Shown here in pieces: positions 23,867-25,817 of a stretch of DNA of 25,817 nucleotides. The translations under genes were made by a program, and so were the position numbers. Location: the NCBI GenBank assembly GCA_003164255.1, contig PLST01000586.1, forward strand, positions 1,335 to 27,151, written 5' to 3'. The notes beneath the pieces were generated by a model. The model ran no database searches. It was not told where the DNA came from and worked only from the letters and a program-made list of their open reading frames with translations. The stretch's first letter is position 1. Every line of letters starts with the position of its first letter. Source of the stretch: Acidobacteriaceae bacterium. Lineage in GTDB: Bacteria; Acidobacteriota; Terriglobia; Terriglobales; Acidobacteriaceae.

Positions 23867-25012
23867 ATGCAGGCAATCTTAGCGCTCGAAGATGGGCGCA
23901 TCTTCCGTGGCCACGGCTATGGGCACCCAGGCGAATGCCAGGGCGAAGTTGTTTTTAATACTTCTCTTACCGGATACCAGGAAATCGCCACCGATCCTTC
24001 CTATGCCGGTCAAATTGTCGTTCTCACAAATCCCCAGATCGGCAACTACGGAACAAACCAGGCAGATAATGAGTCGGCCAAGCCTTATATTGAAGGCCTG
24101 ATCGTTCGGGAATTCTCGCCTATCAGTTCCAATTGGCGGTCTGAACAGGTGACCGACGAATATATGGAGCGGTATGCGGTTCCTGTGCTGGCAGAGATCG
24201 ATACACGGGCGCTGGTACGGCATCTGCGGACCTACGGTGTGATGCGCGGGGTGATCTCAACGAATGTTGAGGATCCGGCGGCGCTGGTGCAAAGGGCACG
24301 AAACATCCGCAAGATGGACGGAACGGACCTGGCTCGCGTTGTTTCGACGAAATCGGTGTACGCCTTCGATTCGTCGGATGCGCGGAATGAAACGGGCGAT
24401 CCTCTGCTGTCGAAAGAACTGGTCCTGGACCCCAAAGAGCGCAAGCTGCATGTAGTGGCTTACGACTTCGGGATCAAGCACAACATTCTGCGGATGCTGA
24501 CGCGCGAGGGCTGCCGGGTGACGGTGGTGCCTGCCGAGACGTCTGCCGAGACGGTGCTGGAGTTGAAGCCCGACGGGGTGTTTCTCTCAAACGGGCCGGG
24601 CGATCCAGAGCCGGTGGACTATGCGGTGAAAGCGATTCGGAAATTCCTGGGGCGCGTGCCGGTGTTCGGGATTTGCCTCGGGCATCAGTTGACGGGCCTC
24701 GCGCTGGGCGGGCGGACGTACAAGCTCAAGTTTGGACATCATGGCGGAAATCATCCGGTTCGGAATAACGCAACGGGCAAGGTGGAGATTACGGCGCACA
24801 ACCATAACTTCGCTGTCGATCCGGATTCGATCAACGCGAACGAAGTTGAGTTGACCCATGTGGATCTGAACGATCAGACGCTTGAGGGATTGCGGCACAA
24901 GACGCTGCCTCTGTTCAGCGTGCAGTACCACCCCGAGGCAGCGCCGGGACCGCACGATTCGCACTATCTTTTTCATGACTTCAGGCAAATGATGGAGGAG
25001 TGGAAGGGATGA
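23867..25012 (+). CDS. carA: Carbamoyl-phosphate synthase small subunit (glutaminase)
   Basis: Hydrolyses glutamine and passes ammonia to CarB for carbamoyl phosphate, used for pyrimidines and arginine. The 381-residue protein starts QAILALEDGRIFRGHGYG, has the N-terminal small-subunit domain and a class I glutamine amidotransferase domain. Cys270 is in FGICLGHQL, and the His355 and Glu357 pair in VQYHPEA; SNGPGDP is also typical. The ATG at 23867 is chosen because of GGAGAGG immediately before it and because homologues start there; the frame extends eight codons upstream without a ribosome-binding site. The stop overlaps the start of the next gene (ATGA), which is not carB. Confidence 0.97.
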   Translation: MQAILALEDGRIFRGHGYGHPGECQGEVVFNTSLTGYQEIATDPSYAGQIVVLTNPQIGNYGTNQADNESAKPYIEGLIVREFSPISSNWRSEQVTDEYMERYAVPVLAEIDTRALVRHLRTYGVMRGVISTNVEDPAALVQRARNIRKMDGTDLARVVSTKSVYAFDSSDARNETGDPLLSKELVLDPKERKLHVVAYDFGIKHNILRMLTREGCRVTVVPAETSAETVLELKPDGVFLSNGPGDPEPVDYAVKAIRKFLGRVPVFGICLGHQLTGLALGGRTYKLKFGHHGGNHPVRNNATGKVEITAHNHNFAVDPDSINANEVELTHVDLNDQTLEGLRHKTLPLFSVQYHPEAAPGPHDSHYLFHDFRQMMEEWKG

Positions 25013-25656
25013 AAAGAGTGCTCCCAACGTTGTTGCTAGTTATGACGTTGCCGAGTTCTTTTTCGATTGCTCAAGAGTCCAGCCAACTTTCCCCATTCGA
25101 TAGATATTTGAAAGGACTTCGAACTGGCCGGCTCGAGACAGCGCTCGTGCGGGTTGCGGCTTTGTGTGGCATGAATCTCAATGCTGCAACGATCCGCTAT
25201 GCAGTTCGGCCAGATGAGCGATGGAAGCCTGTCAGGAACCTCGGCAATGCGCGAGACAATCAGGAGACAGACTTCTTCGCCACGGCGGAAGTCTTGCATT
25301 CCCCAAAAAGAATTCTGGTGGAAGAGTGGAGCATGGATTCGGAAGCGGGAGATGAAACCCGCACGATAATTTGCTTGCTCGATCAAGATGTGAAGTATGG
25401 CGAGCAAATTGAGTGGTCGTCGCCACAAGAAGAGGAAAGAACAGGCACATCCAAACCACCCGGTTGGGCCCATGAGGTGCGCTGGCGGGTTGAGCAGGGT
25501 AAGTTCTTGAAGTCCATCCTCGAACAGTTTGTGAACGAGCAAGAGAAGCCGGTGCCAAAACCAAGACTCGGTCCGGACACGCCAAAGGTCTTCGGATTTA
25601 TTCCGGAAATTAGGACTTGGGGCGACCTGAAGCTGCCAGATACGATGTTGCAATGA
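25009..25656 (+). CDS. Unrecognised secreted protein between carA and carB
   Basis: I do not recognise a family. The 215-residue protein has a signal peptide (KRVLPTLLLVMTLPSSFSIAQ) with cleavage likely around residues 21-22, then a mature part that is charged and soluble-looking with two cysteines and several aromatic residues, and no further membrane segment. Two 60-base stretches in it are 48% and 52% GC by hand count, against 68% in a nearby carA stretch, so it may have been acquired or evolved under other constraints. The ATG at 25009 overlaps the carA stop and follows GGAAGGG, so it appears translationally coupled to carA. It separates carA from carB by about 690 bases. Confidence 0.75.
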   Translation: MKRVLPTLLLVMTLPSSFSIAQESSQLSPFDRYLKGLRTGRLETALVRVAALCGMNLNAATIRYAVRPDERWKPVRNLGNARDNQETDFFATAEVLHSPKRILVEEWSMDSEAGDETRTIICLLDQDVKYGEQIEWSSPQEEERTGTSKPPGWAHEVRWRVEQGKFLKSILEQFVNEQEKPVPKPRLGPDTPKVFGFIPEIRTWGDLKLPDTMLQ

Positions 25657-25701
25657 ATAGTCTAGCCCGAACGCCAAATAAGCGGATAAGAGAACAAAAA
25701 C

Positions 25702-25817
25702 ATGCCACGCAGAAATGACATTCAGAAGATCCTGGTGATTGGCTCGGGGCCGATCGTGATTGGGCAGTCGGCGGAGTTTGACTACTCCGGCACACAGGCC
25801 TGCAAGGCTCTCAAGCA
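25702..25817 (+). CDS. carB: Carbamoyl-phosphate synthase large subunit (5' end only)
   Basis: Only the first 38 or so codons are inside the window. The sequence PRRNDIQKILVIGSGPIVIG then QSAEFDYSGTQACKALK is the conserved N-terminus of CarB, with the glycine-rich nucleotide-binding loop GSGPIVIGQ. CarB uses two ATP to make carbamoyl phosphate from bicarbonate and the ammonia released by CarA. The ATG at 25702 has a weak AAGAGAA ribosome-binding site; the preceding gene ends 45 bases before. Confidence 0.95.
   Translation, partial: MPRRNDIQKILVIGSGPIVIGQSAEFDYSGTQACKALK

Overview
The window is a gene-dense, mostly housekeeping stretch of a moderately GC-rich chromosome from a diderm bacterium. 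The combination of genes suggests a member of the Acidobacteriota (Terriglobia-like): HemQ-type haem synthesis, a myo-inositol-phosphate synthase, a stand-alone GvpL/GvpF protein, a lipoprotein-sorting type permease, and several DUF and secreted proteins. That placement is inferred from gene content and protein character; there is no rRNA or other marker here to prove it. I saw no tRNA, rRNA, CRISPR array, insertion sequence or prophage.

Layout. Positions 1-2270 carry mutS on the minus strand, with its 3' end outside the window. Positions 2575-6522 hold a tightly coupled plus-strand haem operon: a CcsA/HemX-type membrane protein, hemA, hemC and hemD, each overlapping the next by ATGA. It faces a minus-strand pair, hemQ-nth (8214-6551). 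Positions 8287-10384 carry a DedA-family protein and inositol-3-phosphate synthase, closed by a strong bidirectional terminator. On the other side of that terminator is a minus-strand orphan GvpL/GvpF gene, an AT-rich non-coding stretch, and a proline-rich, coiled-coil, tail-anchored protein. A DUF502 membrane protein (12517-13200) runs tail to tail into a minus-strand group: a HAD phosphatase, a lytic transglycosylase and a flippase-like membrane protein. A tiny zinc-ribbon gene sits at 16120-16323. Positions 22120-16327 hold a minus-strand run: serine hydrolase, murQ, a large secreted beta-propeller protein and a LolC/E-type permease. Diverging from it on the plus strand are a secreted glycine-zipper protein, lepB, carA, an unrecognised secreted protein and the start of carB.

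Functional links. HemA, HemC and HemD make uroporphyrinogen III from glutamyl-tRNA. HemQ performs the last step of the coproporphyrin-dependent branch, so two ends of one pathway lie about 1 kb apart. MurQ, the serine hydrolase, the lytic transglycosylase, LolC/E and LepB give the right half an envelope-maintenance flavour (peptidoglycan turnover, lipoprotein export, protein secretion). carA and carB encode the two carbamoyl-phosphate synthase subunits, but a secreted protein gene of lower GC is wedged between them.

No complete new system stands out. The items most worth a second look are the carA-secreted protein-carB arrangement, the orphan GvpL/F gene with its AT-rich upstream region, the murQ/propeller/LolC cluster, the altered active-site residue and insertion in HemQ, and a perfect 14-base palindrome in a divergent promoter region.
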